A DNA stretch of 64,000 nt from Jiella soli (GTDB lineage Bacteria; Pseudomonadota; Alphaproteobacteria; Rhizobiales; Rhizobiaceae): contig NZ_JAJAVB010000025.1 of assembly GCF_020615385.1 (NCBI RefSeq), positions 147,296 through 211,295 of the forward strand, given 5' to 3'. The notes under the pieces were generated by a model, which was not told where the DNA came from, did no database searches, and saw only the letters and a list, made by a program, of their open reading frames with translations. The position numbers and the translations under genes are program-made. This document shows positions 17,463-25,765 of this stretch, in pieces (the stretch's first letter is position 1; the number at the start of each line of letters is the position of its first letter).

Positions 17463-17507
17463 GGCTGCCGGCGCTACGGGCCCGGCTCAGGCCGGCGCCG
17501 GATCGGG
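17442..17507. terminator. 22-bp perfect inverted repeat shared by two convergent gene ends
   Basis: Arms 17442-17463 and 17486-17507 are exact reverse complements (22 of 22) around a 22-nt GC-rich loop. Each arm contains the final codons and stop of one of two convergent genes, so both otsA and the MFS gene end with the same peptide PDPAPA. As RNA it gives a very stable hairpin from either direction, a likely bidirectional transcript end, although no T tract follows. Confidence 0.75.
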
Positions 17508-18647
17508 CCGGGTTCTGATCGAGACGGCGAGCAGGCAGAGGCCGAGCGCCAGGACGCCCGCCGAGGCGGCGAGCGCGGTGGCATAATCCGCCGCGCCCGA
17601 GACGAGATAGCCTGCGCCGAGCGGACCGAGCATCTGGCCGAGGCCGAAGCCGGCGGTGAGGATCGCGAAGCCGCGGCCGCCGAGGCCGTGCCGGCCGAGC
17701 GGCATGGTCAGAAGCGTGATCGCCATGAAGGTGCCCCCGAACAGCACCGCACCGAGAAGCGCAGCCGACCCGCTCAGGCTTACCGCCGGCAGCAGGACGC
17801 CGACGATCTGCGCGACATAGGCGGCGGCGAGCGCCGTGGAAAAGCCGATCCGTTCGGCGATCCGCGACCAGACGAGGCAGCTCGGCAGCCCCGCGAGTCC
17901 GACGATGATCCACACCCAGTCGCCCATCGCCTCAAGGCCCGGCCGCGCCTTGACCATGGCAACGATGAAGGTCGCGAAGACGGAATAGCCGAGGCCTTCG
18001 CAGGTATAGGCGGCAAAGAGCGGCCAGAAGGGCAGCGGCCGCGGGATCCGCCGCCGCGTGTCGATCGGGCGCGGCGAGACTGGCAGATCGCGCGGACCCA
18101 CGGCATGGATGATGAATGGAAGGGTGAGGCCGGAGGCGAGGCCGACGCCGATCCACAATCCGGCGGAGGAGAGAAACGGCGCGGCGAGGTGAACGAGGAG
18201 GCCGGAGGCGGCGATGCCGCAGCCGACGCCGCCGAACACCCAGCTGAGCCGCGCCTCGGCATCGACCTTCGCGAGCGACTCGGCGACCATTCCGGCAGCC
18301 GAGATCATCGCGAAGGCGCTGGCGAGGCCGGAGACCGTCCGCAGCGCCAGCCAAGCGGCGAAGTCGCCGGTGAGACCCATCGCGATGGTGGACAGGACGC
18401 TCGCCGCGACCGCGATCCGGAAGGCGAAGAGCCGCGCCCGGCCAGCCGGCACCAGCGAGGTCAGGAGTGAACCGGCGAGATAGCCGGCAAAGTTCGCCGA
18501 GGCGAGAAGGCCGGCGGTGCCGGGCCCGAAGCCGTAGTCGCGCTGCATCAGCGGCAGGAGCGGCGTGTAGACGAAGCGGCCGACGCCCATCACCAGCGCC
18601 AGCGTCAGGAAGCCGCCGAGAAGAAGCCGTGCGGTTGGTGTCATCAT
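17487..18647 (-). CDS. YbfB/YjiJ family MFS transporter
   Basis: 386-residue inner-membrane carrier with 12 predicted hydrophobic helices. The N-terminus 'LGGFLTLALVMGVGRFVYTPLLPLMQ' is the signature of the YbfB/YjiJ branch of the major facilitator superfamily, followed by 'AGLLASANFAGYLAGSLLTSL'. Substrate unknown for the branch. Its C-terminal residues PDPAPA mirror those of the convergent otsA product because of the shared palindrome. ATG at 18647 (a second ATG follows at once). Confidence 0.85.
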   Translation of the reverse strand: MMTPTARLLLGGFLTLALVMGVGRFVYTPLLPLMQRDYGFGPGTAGLLASANFAGYLAGSLLTSLVPAGRARLFAFRIAVAASVLSTIAMGLTGDFAAWLALRTVSGLASAFAMISAAGMVAESLAKVDAEARLSWVFGGVGCGIAASGLLVHLAAPFLSSAGLWIGVGLASGLTLPFIIHAVGPRDLPVSPRPIDTRRRIPRPLPFWPLFAAYTCEGLGYSVFATFIVAMVKARPGLEAMGDWVWIIVGLAGLPSCLVWSRIAERIGFSTALAAAYVAQIVGVLLPAVSLSGSAALLGAVLFGGTFMAITLLTMPLGRHGLGGRGFAILTAGFGLGQMLGPLGAGYLVSGAADYATALAASAGVLALGLCLLAVSIRTRPDPAPA

Positions 18648-18945
18648 CTTTCGGAAATTCCGGGCCGGCGTGCCGCGCCGGCGGAAGAACTCCCGCGACG
18701 CCTTGATGGATTCGGGGGCGGCGATGCTGGTGCGCCACCTTCGCCACCGTCCTTACCCAATGCGCTGCTGCTTGAACATTCGCCGCCCGGAACGATCCGA
18801 ACGGGGCGTCGCCATGCCAAGACCGGTAAAACTCGCAAAGCCCCTCCAGGCCCGCGTGCCGGCGGGCTTCGGCCGGCCATCGAGGTGCATGGCGCCGGCC
18901 GGTCCGCCGCCCTATCTTGGAGGATCGATCGAAAGGGACCAGCCC
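18648..18945. other. 298-nt intergenic region between divergent MFS and ppk2 genes
   Basis: Must hold the promoters of both divergent genes. No convincing hairpin, repeat or operator was recognised. Short overlapping reading frames on both strands look like GC-bias shadows. Confidence 0.4.
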
Positions 18946-19740
18946 GTGAACAAGCCGACCGGCTCCTCGCAACAGCTTTCGAAGCTCGACCTGACGGCGC
19001 GCGTCTCGTCGAAGGACTACCAGGCCGGCATTGCCGATCTCCAGACGCGCTTCATCAAGATCCAGCAAGCCTATCTGAAGACCGGCGATGCCGGCGCCGT
19101 CGTCTTCGAAGGCTGGGACGCGGCCGGCAAGGGCGGGGCGATCCGGCGCATGGCGAGCGTCATGGATCCGCGCGGCTTCCGCGTCTGGCCGATCGGCGCG
19201 CCGACGCCCGAGGATGCCAGGAAGCACTATCTGGCGAGATTCTGGGAGCGTCTGCCGAAGACGGGAGAGATCGCCGTCTTCGATCGGTCCTGGTACGGGC
19301 GGGTGTTGGTCGAGCGGGTCGAGGGGCTGGCCGACGAGGCCGCATGGCGCCGAGCCTACGACGAGATCAATATGTTCGAGAAGATGCTCGTCGACAAGGG
19401 CATGCACATCGCCAAGGTCTTCCTCTACATCGACCGGGACGAACAGCTGAAGCGCTTCGAAAAGCGCCTGCACGACCCGTTGAAACGCTGGAAGCTCTCC
19501 TTCGAGGACTTTCGCAACCGCGCCAAATGGGACGAGTACGAGGCGGCCGTCGACGAGATGCTGGCGCGGACCGATACGGCCCATGCGCCCTGGCATCTCG
19601 TTCCCGCCAACCAGAAGGACTTTGCCCGGCTGTCCGCGCTCGGCGAAGTCGCGGGCCGGCTGGCGGCCGGTGTCGACCTCGCGCCGAGGCCGCTCGATCC
19701 CGAGCTCGAGGCGCGCTTCAAGGCCGAGATAACGGGCTGA
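18946..19740 (+). CDS. ppk2: polyphosphate kinase 2
   Basis: PPK2-family kinase, 264 residues, which uses polyphosphate to phosphorylate nucleoside di- or monophosphates. Walker A 'VVFEGWDAAGKGGAIRRM', the lid-side 'DPRGFRVWPIGAPTPEDARKHYLARFWERLP' and Walker B 'IAVFDRSWYGRVLVERVEG' are all canonical, and length fits a single-domain class I/III enzyme. GTG 18946 is preferred: GAAAGGGA lies upstream and the conserved region starts about 25 residues in. Upstream in-frame ATGs would add over 40 unconserved residues. Confidence 0.9.
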   Translation: MNKPTGSSQQLSKLDLTARVSSKDYQAGIADLQTRFIKIQQAYLKTGDAGAVVFEGWDAAGKGGAIRRMASVMDPRGFRVWPIGAPTPEDARKHYLARFWERLPKTGEIAVFDRSWYGRVLVERVEGLADEAAWRRAYDEINMFEKMLVDKGMHIAKVFLYIDRDEQLKRFEKRLHDPLKRWKLSFEDFRNRAKWDEYEAAVDEMLARTDTAHAPWHLVPANQKDFARLSALGEVAGRLAAGVDLAPRPLDPELEARFKAEITG

Positions 19741-19866
19741 CATCCGCCCGCCGCCCTGTCCCGCTGCTGGCGACCCGCGCGAAGGTTTTCACAAATCGTA
19801 ACCTCCCCGTCCGAATTCGGCCGGGATGTGGCGGAATTGTCTGCCCCGATCGAGAGGGGACGGATC

Positions 19867-20664
19867 ATGCGGAACAGGTTGAAGAGCGTCGGCGCCGGAA
19901 TGACGCGCCTTTCGCGGCGTCTTGCGATGGAAATCACCGTCTCGGCGATCGTCATGGTCGGCCTCCAGGCGAGCGGCGGGGCGGCGAGCCTCGCGCACTG
20001 GTTCTCCGGCGGGGCGAAGACGGCCGAGGCTCCCGCAAGGCCCGCGGCCGAGCCGCATGCGGCACCGGCCGCCGGCAGGGGCGGCCGGGTCGACCTGCAG
20101 CCGGAGACGATCGCGGTCGCTGACCCGCTTCCGGCGGCGGACGATCGCAAGCGGCTCGCCCATCGGCCGACCGGTCCCGATGCGGAGGCGGATGGTACGG
20201 CGAACCGCTCGCAGGGCGTTTCCGCGCGCGAAGCCGGGAGCAGCGTGCCGGGCGAGCCGACCGGCGGTGCGGGCCAGGCGCGGAGTCCGGATATGACCGT
20301 ACCGGCGGGCGTCGTCCTGTTCACCGACTGCCTCAAGGCGTGCGAATCGCATGATCCGCTGCTGGCGGACGGGGCGACATCGCAAGAGCCGATGGTGGCG
20401 GCGCCTGTTGTCTCCGGACCGCGCCGAGAGCTGGAACATGAGCTGTCCCCCGCGCCGGTCCGCCTCGCCGGATTGAAGCCGGAGCCGGCGGCGGTCGAGC
20501 CGTCCCCGACTTCGTCCGGGCAGGAGGCCGAGACAGGGGGCGGGCCGACGGGCTGGCTCCCGAGCGGCCTGGGCATCGGGCAGGACATCGATGCGATCGG
20601 CAGCGGGGTCGGCTCTGCCGTGCGCGGAGTGGGATCGCTCGTCGCGAGCGTGACGCCCTGGTGA
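19867..20664 (+). CDS. hypothetical membrane-anchored or exported low-complexity protein
   Basis: 265 residues, not recognised. A basic N-terminus precedes one hydrophobic segment ('MEITVSAIVMVGLQASGGAASLAHWF', about residues 21-46), followed by an Ala/Pro/Glu/Gly-rich, probably disordered stretch. One short conserved-looking patch, 'AGVVLFTDCLKACESHDPLL', contains two Cys, and the C-terminus 'GIGQDIDAIGSGVGSAVRGVGSLVASVTPW' is Gly/Ser-rich and amphipathic. ATG 19867 follows GAGAGGGGA. Codon use matches neighbours, so it is probably real; function unknown. Confidence 0.6.
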   Translation: MRNRLKSVGAGMTRLSRRLAMEITVSAIVMVGLQASGGAASLAHWFSGGAKTAEAPARPAAEPHAAPAAGRGGRVDLQPETIAVADPLPAADDRKRLAHRPTGPDAEADGTANRSQGVSAREAGSSVPGEPTGGAGQARSPDMTVPAGVVLFTDCLKACESHDPLLADGATSQEPMVAAPVVSGPRRELEHELSPAPVRLAGLKPEPAAVEPSPTSSGQEAETGGGPTGWLPSGLGIGQDIDAIGSGVGSAVRGVGSLVASVTPW

Positions 20665-20701
20665 CGTGAGGCGGCCCTCGCGGCCGCCGCCGGTTCTCCG
20701 T

Positions 20702-21424
20702 CTACGCCGCCGGGTCGATGCCGATGATCAGCGCCACCTCATAGGCCCGGCCGGCCTCCTTGACGAAGGCGAAGGAGGGATCCCCGGCGCGCCTGGCGAT
20801 CCAGTCGTTGCCGTTGAAGGTGTCGCGCATGGCCGGCCGCTCGGAGTAGGGCGCGACGTTCGCATAGATGTCGGAGGAGAGGGCGTCCGGGAAGAAGACC
20901 TGGCCGGTGAGCCGGGTCTTGGCGTCCGTGAATACCTTGAAATGGATATGGGTCGTGCGGCCGGGGTACCAGCCGGGATAGATCGTCCGGAAGCTTACGA
21001 TGCCGTCGCGGCCGGCGACTTGCGTGCCGCGCAGGAACGTCTCGCCCTCGGTCGAGGCGGGATGCGCGGGATCGTCGCCCTGTCCGGCATAGTTGGAATA
21101 GAGGCCGCTCGCATCGCAATGCCAGACGTCGACACGGGCGCCCCTGATCGGCGCGCAGGCGCGGTCGACGACCTGGAGCAGGAGCCGCACCGGCACGCCG
21201 CGCCGGTCCTCGGTGATATCTTCGCGCACGAGCTTCGGGTCGAAATAGAATGGGCCAGCGGTGACTTCGGGCGTCAATCGGCAGACGTCGGTGCCGGGCA
21301 GCAGCCTGCTGGCGGCGGCGGGCGAGGCCGCGGCGAGGACGGCTCGCGGCAGCATGGCGGCGCCGAGGACCGTTGCGCCTGTGAGGGCCAGAAGCTCGCG
21401 CCGGCCGATATCGAAGCTCGTCAT
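20702..21424 (-). CDS. intradiol ring-cleavage dioxygenase-like protein, exported
   Basis: 240 residues. N-terminal twin-arginine-like signal 'FDIGRRELLALTGATVLGAAMLP...VLAA' then an intradiol dioxygenase (protocatechuate 3,4-dioxygenase beta-like) fold: 'LTPEVTAGPFYFDPKLVREDI', 'PIRGARVDVWHCDASGLYSNY', and the iron-ligand region 'PGWYPGRTTHIHFKVF' giving the second Tyr and both His ligands. Such exported single-subunit members oxidise catechols outside the usual beta-ketoadipate clusters; several resemble hydroxyquinol dioxygenases. No aromatic pathway genes adjoin it. The true aromatic substrate is not deducible. Confidence 0.85.
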   Translation of the reverse strand: MTSFDIGRRELLALTGATVLGAAMLPRAVLAAASPAAASRLLPGTDVCRLTPEVTAGPFYFDPKLVREDITEDRRGVPVRLLLQVVDRACAPIRGARVDVWHCDASGLYSNYAGQGDDPAHPASTEGETFLRGTQVAGRDGIVSFRTIYPGWYPGRTTHIHFKVFTDAKTRLTGQVFFPDALSSDIYANVAPYSERPAMRDTFNGNDWIARRAGDPSFAFVKEAGRAYEVALIIGIDPAA

Positions 21425-21546
21425 CGCTCATCCTCCCTTGCCGCCCGGCGGCTTCGGCGATGCCAGCCTGGCCTCGCTCGCGCCGGTCGTGTCGTGCCCC
21501 GATGTTCTCCGGCGCGGCCGGGCCGCACCTCACGCCATATCCGACG

Positions 21547-22809
21547 TCAGCGGGCGGCCTCGGCCAGCGGCAGGCGCACCGTCTGAGTGAGGCCGCCGCC
21601 ATTGCGGTTGGCGATCCGGATCGACCCGCCGGCCTGGTCGATGATCTCCTTGGCGATCGCCATGCCGAGCCCTGCGCCGGGCTTCAGTTGACGCCGACCG
21701 GGATCGACGCGGAAGAAGGGCTCGAAGGCCCGCCCGATCAACTCTTCGGGAATGCCGGGTCCGTTGTCGGTGATGGTGATCACGGCCTCGCCGTCCGCCG
21801 CGGCGAGCGCGACCGAGGCCCCGCCGCCATGCACTGCGGCGTTGTCGATCAGGTTGCGCAGCGCCCGCTTCAGGGCGAGCGGGCGGGCGCTGGTGACCGG
21901 CGGCTCCGAACCGAGCTCGACGGTCTCGATCGGGTGGCCGATCTCCTCGAGCTCGCCGGTGATCTCGGTGATCAGCGGGCCGAGGTCGATCGGCTCGCGA
22001 GCCGTCGGATCGACCTCCTCGCGCACGAGGCGGATGGCGCTATCGGCGATGCGATCGAGTTCGGCAAGGTCCTTGAGCCAGGTTTCGCGCTCCTCCTCCG
22101 GCAGGAACTCGGCGCGCAGGCGCATCCGCGTCATCGGCGTCCTGAGATCGTGGCCGGCGGCCGCGACGAGGCGCATGCGGCCCTCGATCGTGGCGCGCAC
22201 CCGCGCTGTCAGTCGGTTGAGCGCCGAAGCGGTCGCGCGCACCTCGGCCGGGCCGTCCTCCGGCACATGGGCCGGCAGGCCGTCCGGACCGACCGACGAG
22301 ACGGCCTCGTCGAGGATCCTGAGGGGCCGGGTCATCTTGGTCGCGGCAAAGATCGACACCGCCGCCGCTCCCATCGCGATCAGCGCGAGATAGGCGATGA
22401 AACCCGCCCGGTTGCGCGGCGGAAAGCCCGGATAGGGCAGATAGGCCCAGCGGCCCGGCGCGAATTCGAAGGCGAGCTGTCGGGTGCGCGACTGCGCGTC
22501 GCCGACGATGCTGACGGGGATGTCGAGGCCGTCCTGTGCGAGGATATCCCGGATGCCGCCGCTCTCGCGAACCATGAAGCCGTGTTGCGGCATCGGCGCC
22601 GCACCGACGTCGATGCCGAGCCGCTGCGCGGCCTCGGGGTCGCCGGCCAGGACCGTCGCGATGATGCGGACCTCTTCGGCGAAGGTCGTTTGGAAACTTT
22701 CCCGGTCCGGACGCTCCAGAACCTGGACCGAGATCAGGCCGGCGATGGCGACCACGCCGAGGATCGCGGCGACCAGGAGGATCGCCAGCCGCGAGCGCAG
22801 CGATTTCAT
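21547..22809 (-). CDS. EnvZ-type sensor histidine kinase
   Basis: 420-residue inner-membrane kinase: TM1 (about 8-29), periplasmic sensor (30-134), TM2 (135-155), HAMP (about 157-208), HisKA with His220 in 'AAGHDLRTPMTRMRLRAEFL', then HATPase_c with 'RNLIDNAAVHGG', 'ITDNGPGIP' and 'GAGLGMAIAKEII'. The ATG overlaps the stop of the upstream response-regulator gene (ATGA), so the pair is translationally coupled. Neighbouring divergent CpxP-like gene suggests an envelope-stress or metal signal. Confidence 0.93.
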   Translation of the reverse strand: MKSLRSRLAILLVAAILGVVAIAGLISVQVLERPDRESFQTTFAEEVRIIATVLAGDPEAAQRLGIDVGAAPMPQHGFMVRESGGIRDILAQDGLDIPVSIVGDAQSRTRQLAFEFAPGRWAYLPYPGFPPRNRAGFIAYLALIAMGAAAVSIFAATKMTRPLRILDEAVSSVGPDGLPAHVPEDGPAEVRATASALNRLTARVRATIEGRMRLVAAAGHDLRTPMTRMRLRAEFLPEEERETWLKDLAELDRIADSAIRLVREEVDPTAREPIDLGPLITEITGELEEIGHPIETVELGSEPPVTSARPLALKRALRNLIDNAAVHGGGASVALAAADGEAVITITDNGPGIPEELIGRAFEPFFRVDPGRRQLKPGAGLGMAIAKEIIDQAGGSIRIANRNGGGLTQTVRLPLAEAAR

Positions 22810-23540
22810 TCGGATTGGGTCCCCCGCTTGTCCACCCGCGCAGCGAACTGGTAGCCGCCGTTGCGCACCGTCTTGAACAGCCGGAACACGCCGCTGTCGT
22901 TGAACTTGCGGCGCAGCCGGCTCATCGTCACGTCGATCGAGCGGTCGAACGGATCGGCAGACCGCCCGTGCAGGAGATCCATCAGGACGTCGCGCGAGAG
23001 CACGCGGCCGGGCCTCTCCAGGAAGATCATCAGAAGGTCGAACTCGGCCCCGGTCAACGGCACCTCCGCGCCGTCGGGGCCGGTGACGGAGCGGCGCTCC
23101 GGCTCGACGGTGAAGTCTTCGAAGACATAGCTGCGGGGTGCCGCCTGGTCGCCCTGCGGCTCGCCGCTGGGCCCCCCGCGCCTCAGAACTGCGCGAATGC
23201 GGGCCGCAAGTTCGCGCGGGTTGAACGGCTTGCCGAGATAATCGTCGGCGCCGAGTTCGAGGCCGATGATCCGATCGACATCCTCCTTCAGCGCGGTGAG
23301 CAGGATGATGGCGATCTCCGGCCGGCGCTCCTTCAGGTCGCGGCAGATATCGAGGCCGGACCCGTCGGGCAGCATCACGTCGAGCACGACGAGGTCGATG
23401 CGGGAATCGGCGACCTTCTGTTCGCACTGCCGCCGGTTGGCCGCGATCGAACAGCGGAAGCCCTGGCCGTCGAGATATTTGCCGAGCAAGCGGCCGATTT
23501 CCGGATCGTCGTCGACGACGAGAATGTTGGGTGGATTCAT
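22806..23540 (-). CDS. OmpR/PhoB-family response regulator
   Basis: 244 residues: receiver domain with Asp54 in 'LVVLDVMLPDGSGLDI', acidic pocket D10-D12 and Lys in 'LGKPFNPRELAARI', followed by a winged-helix DNA-binding domain ('VPLTGAEFDLLMIFLERPGRVLSRDVLMDLLHG', recognition helix 'DRSIDVTMSRLRRKF'). Start at ATG 23540, where the receiver begins; a longer upstream frame is non-coding leader. First gene of the two-component operon, divergent from a CpxP-like gene 221 nt away, which it probably controls. Confidence 0.94.
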   Translation of the reverse strand: MNPPNILVVDDDPEIGRLLGKYLDGQGFRCSIAANRRQCEQKVADSRIDLVVLDVMLPDGSGLDICRDLKERRPEIAIILLTALKEDVDRIIGLELGADDYLGKPFNPRELAARIRAVLRRGGPSGEPQGDQAAPRSYVFEDFTVEPERRSVTGPDGAEVPLTGAEFDLLMIFLERPGRVLSRDVLMDLLHGRSADPFDRSIDVTMSRLRRKFNDSGVFRLFKTVRNGGYQFAARVDKRGTQSE

Positions 23541-23648
23541 GGAACGCGGACCTTTGACGCGAGTGGCGACGCTCATCTCTGAGACGCTGCGCCGCCGCCC
23601 GCGAGCCGAGAATTGTTTCGACGTGTTGCTGAGCGCCGCCTGGCAAGT

Positions 23649-23689
23649 TTTCGTAACAAGTTTCGGGCGTCCGAACGACATTTCGTTAC
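23649..23689. promoter_or_regulatory. candidate response-regulator binding repeats in divergent promoter
   Basis: Between the two-component operon and the CpxP-like gene lie direct repeats TTTCGTAAC (23649-23657) and TTTCGTTAC (23681-23689), 32 nt apart (three helical turns), with a further AGTTTCG at 23660. OmpR-family regulators bind such direct repeats; position and spacing fit autoregulation plus control of the divergent gene. Confidence 0.45.
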
Positions 23690-23761
23690 AGCCGGCCGCA
23701 TCCTCGCAACATCCGGCACCTAGCTTGTGCGCATCACACATCGAACGAGAGGAGATCGACG

Positions 23762-24730
23762 ATGATCCGTGATCGTACCATCGCAAATCGCACGAGAGCC
23801 AGCCGCCCGCGCCGGATCGGGGCGCTGTTCGCCGCAGCGCTCATGGCTTCGACCGGTGTCGCCATGGCGCAGCAGTCGGCGGACCAGTCGGCGCCGCCGC
23901 CTCCGCCCGCGACCAAGGGGGCCGATGGCGGCCCGCAACTGGCGCAGCCGCGCCAGGGGCCGAGATTCATGGCCGATGGCGAGTGGGGTGGCCGCCGCGG
24001 TCATCACCGCGGACCCGGATGGCGCCACCGTCAGGGCCCCGGCATGATGTCGCCGGCCAAGATCGCCGGGGCGCTGTCGGTCGTCGAGACCGGGATCGGC
24101 ATCAAGCCGGACCAGATGGACGCATGGCGCAGCTTCACCGGCGCGATGATCGCCTTCGCCGAAGCCTCGCAGCCGCCGTTCATGGACCGGCCGGGTCGCG
24201 ACGGCGTGCGGATGATGCCGAATGCCGACGGCTCGCGCGCAGGAAGCTCGCCGGCTCAGGATGATGATCCGTCTGCTTCGGATGAGGCCGGAGAGCCGCC
24301 GATGGCGACCGAGGCGCGTCCGGGCGCCGCGACGCCGGGCGACGTCAAGGACCGGGCCTTCCGCTTCCTCGATCGCATGGCCGACCGCGCCATCGAGCGC
24401 GGGGAGAAGGCGAAGGCTCTGAAGAGCGCGATCGACGGGCTGAAGGGCGTCCTCACCGACGAGCAGGTGACGACCGCAAGAGGGCTCGTCCGGTCGATGA
24501 TGATGGAAGCCCATCAGCGCCATCACGGTGACCGCGGTCGGCATGGCGGCTGGCGCCATCACGGCTGGGATCGGGGCGATCGCGGCGACGACATGGGACG
24601 CCGCCATATGGGGCGTGACCAGATGGGGCCCGGCGACGGAATGGGCTGGGGCAATCCGCGACATCACGGCATGGGCTCCGGGCCGCAGGACCCCGATGAT
24701 GGGAACGATTCCGGCCCCGACAATGGCTGA
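23762..24730 (+). CDS. CpxP/Spy-like periplasmic His-rich protein (LTXXQ motif)
   Basis: 322 residues. Signal peptide (about 1-37, 'IGALFAAALMASTGVAMAQQ'), a Pro-rich linker, a first His/Arg/Gly-rich stretch, then a helical core (about 95-250) carrying 'GIGIKPDQMDAWRSFTGAM' and the LTXXQ-type 'LKGVLTDEQVTTARGLV', and finally a His/Asp/Gly/Met-rich tail with HH and HMG clusters that could bind Ni, Zn or Cu. This layout matches Spy/CpxP-family periplasmic chaperones and metal-sensing partners such as CnrX/ZraP. Divergent from an OmpR/EnvZ pair, as cpxP is from cpxRA. Confidence 0.75.
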   Translation: MIRDRTIANRTRASRPRRIGALFAAALMASTGVAMAQQSADQSAPPPPPATKGADGGPQLAQPRQGPRFMADGEWGGRRGHHRGPGWRHRQGPGMMSPAKIAGALSVVETGIGIKPDQMDAWRSFTGAMIAFAEASQPPFMDRPGRDGVRMMPNADGSRAGSSPAQDDDPSASDEAGEPPMATEARPGAATPGDVKDRAFRFLDRMADRAIERGEKAKALKSAIDGLKGVLTDEQVTTARGLVRSMMMEAHQRHHGDRGRHGGWRHHGWDRGDRGDDMGRRHMGRDQMGPGDGMGWGNPRHHGMGSGPQDPDDGNDSGPDNG

Positions 24731-24928
24731 CCAGCGCTGATCCGGCAGACGCCGGACAGTCGCCACTCGATGCGGCCGGGGCCCGAAAGGGTGCCGGCCG
24801 TTATTTCGTGGCGCCGACCGGCGCCGCGGCGCGCCGATCCGGCCGCGCCCCTTCCGGTCGAAAATCCGCTCGGGAAGTTCTTTCGCGAGGTCCGGTCGGT
24901 CCCGGCGACGGTGCCCGCCAGCCCCGGC

Positions 24929-25603
24929 TTAGACGTCCGGCCGGAACGGATGGACCGAATAGGTGCGGAAGGGTTCGCCGGGCTCGGGCTCGAGGAAGAG
25001 CGCGAGCTGCGAGATCGTCAGCGGCTGGCCGTCGAGATCGCCGAAATGTGCCGCGATCCTCTCGCGCACCGCCGCGAGTTCCCGCTCCTCGACCGGTCCG
25101 GTGAGCGTCATGTGGAAGCGGAATGCGTCGAAGACATGGGGATAGCCCCAGGCCTGCAGATTGTCGCGCTCCTTGTCGGAGAGCCGCTCGGGGCGCCGGC
25201 GGGCGTATTCGGCCTCGCTCAGCGGCGCCCGCAACGGCTCGAAGTCGCGCACGACCGCCTCTTCCAGCTCGCCGAGCGCGGCCGGTGCCGCGTCCGGCAC
25301 GAAGGCGAAGAACGGGCCGAGCTGGCTGACGACGAGGCTTTGAATGCGGACCGGTTCGCGCGAGGCGCAGAACGCCGCGAGCCGCTCGTCGAGTTCGGCG
25401 AGGTCGGCGCCCTCGGCGAGCCGGAACGGCGCCTTGATCGTCGCGTGGAAGCCGTAGCGGGCGGGCTCGGCGACGACGGCGTCGAGCGCTTCGTCCGGTG
25501 CCCGGGTCGGCTCGTTGTCGAACGGGCTGCGCCCCAGCCATTCGCCGGCCCGGCGGGTGAGCTCGGCGCCGGCGGGCGGGGTGAAGTATATCGCGACGCG
25601 CAT
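24929..25603 (-). CDS. DUF1045 (2H phosphoesterase-like) protein
   Basis: 224 residues. Two HxT motifs, 'YGFHATIKAPFRL' and 'FRFHMTLTGPV', mark the 2H phosphoesterase fold, in the DUF1045 branch usually found with phosphonate (C-P lyase) genes and thought to act on cyclic phosphates or ribosyl phosphonate intermediates. Starts 'MRVAIYFTPPAGAELTRRAGEWLG', the family N-terminus, at ATG 25603. No phn genes are in this window, so the usual context is missing. Confidence 0.85.
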   Translation of the reverse strand: MRVAIYFTPPAGAELTRRAGEWLGRSPFDNEPTRAPDEALDAVVAEPARYGFHATIKAPFRLAEGADLAELDERLAAFCASREPVRIQSLVVSQLGPFFAFVPDAAPAALGELEEAVVRDFEPLRAPLSEAEYARRRPERLSDKERDNLQAWGYPHVFDAFRFHMTLTGPVEERELAAVRERIAAHFGDLDGQPLTISQLALFLEPEPGEPFRTYSVHPFRPDV

Positions 25604-25765
25604 GGCTAGGCGGCGCCCGGATGGTCGGCCCGGCAGCCGGGTGTCGAAGTCGTCATGACGGTCCTCGGTCTTTTCGAAACGCATGGGACGGCGCCGCAGC
25701 GTGCAGGCCGGCTCATCCTTCACGGGCGCAGATGACACCCGGATGTCATCCGTGGCGCTCCGGCC

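Noticed and set aside
21547-23646. A single 699-residue fusion of regulator and kinase
   Set aside because: The frame upstream of 22809 is not the receiver frame; the response regulator is encoded in another frame and overlaps the kinase ATG by 4 nt.
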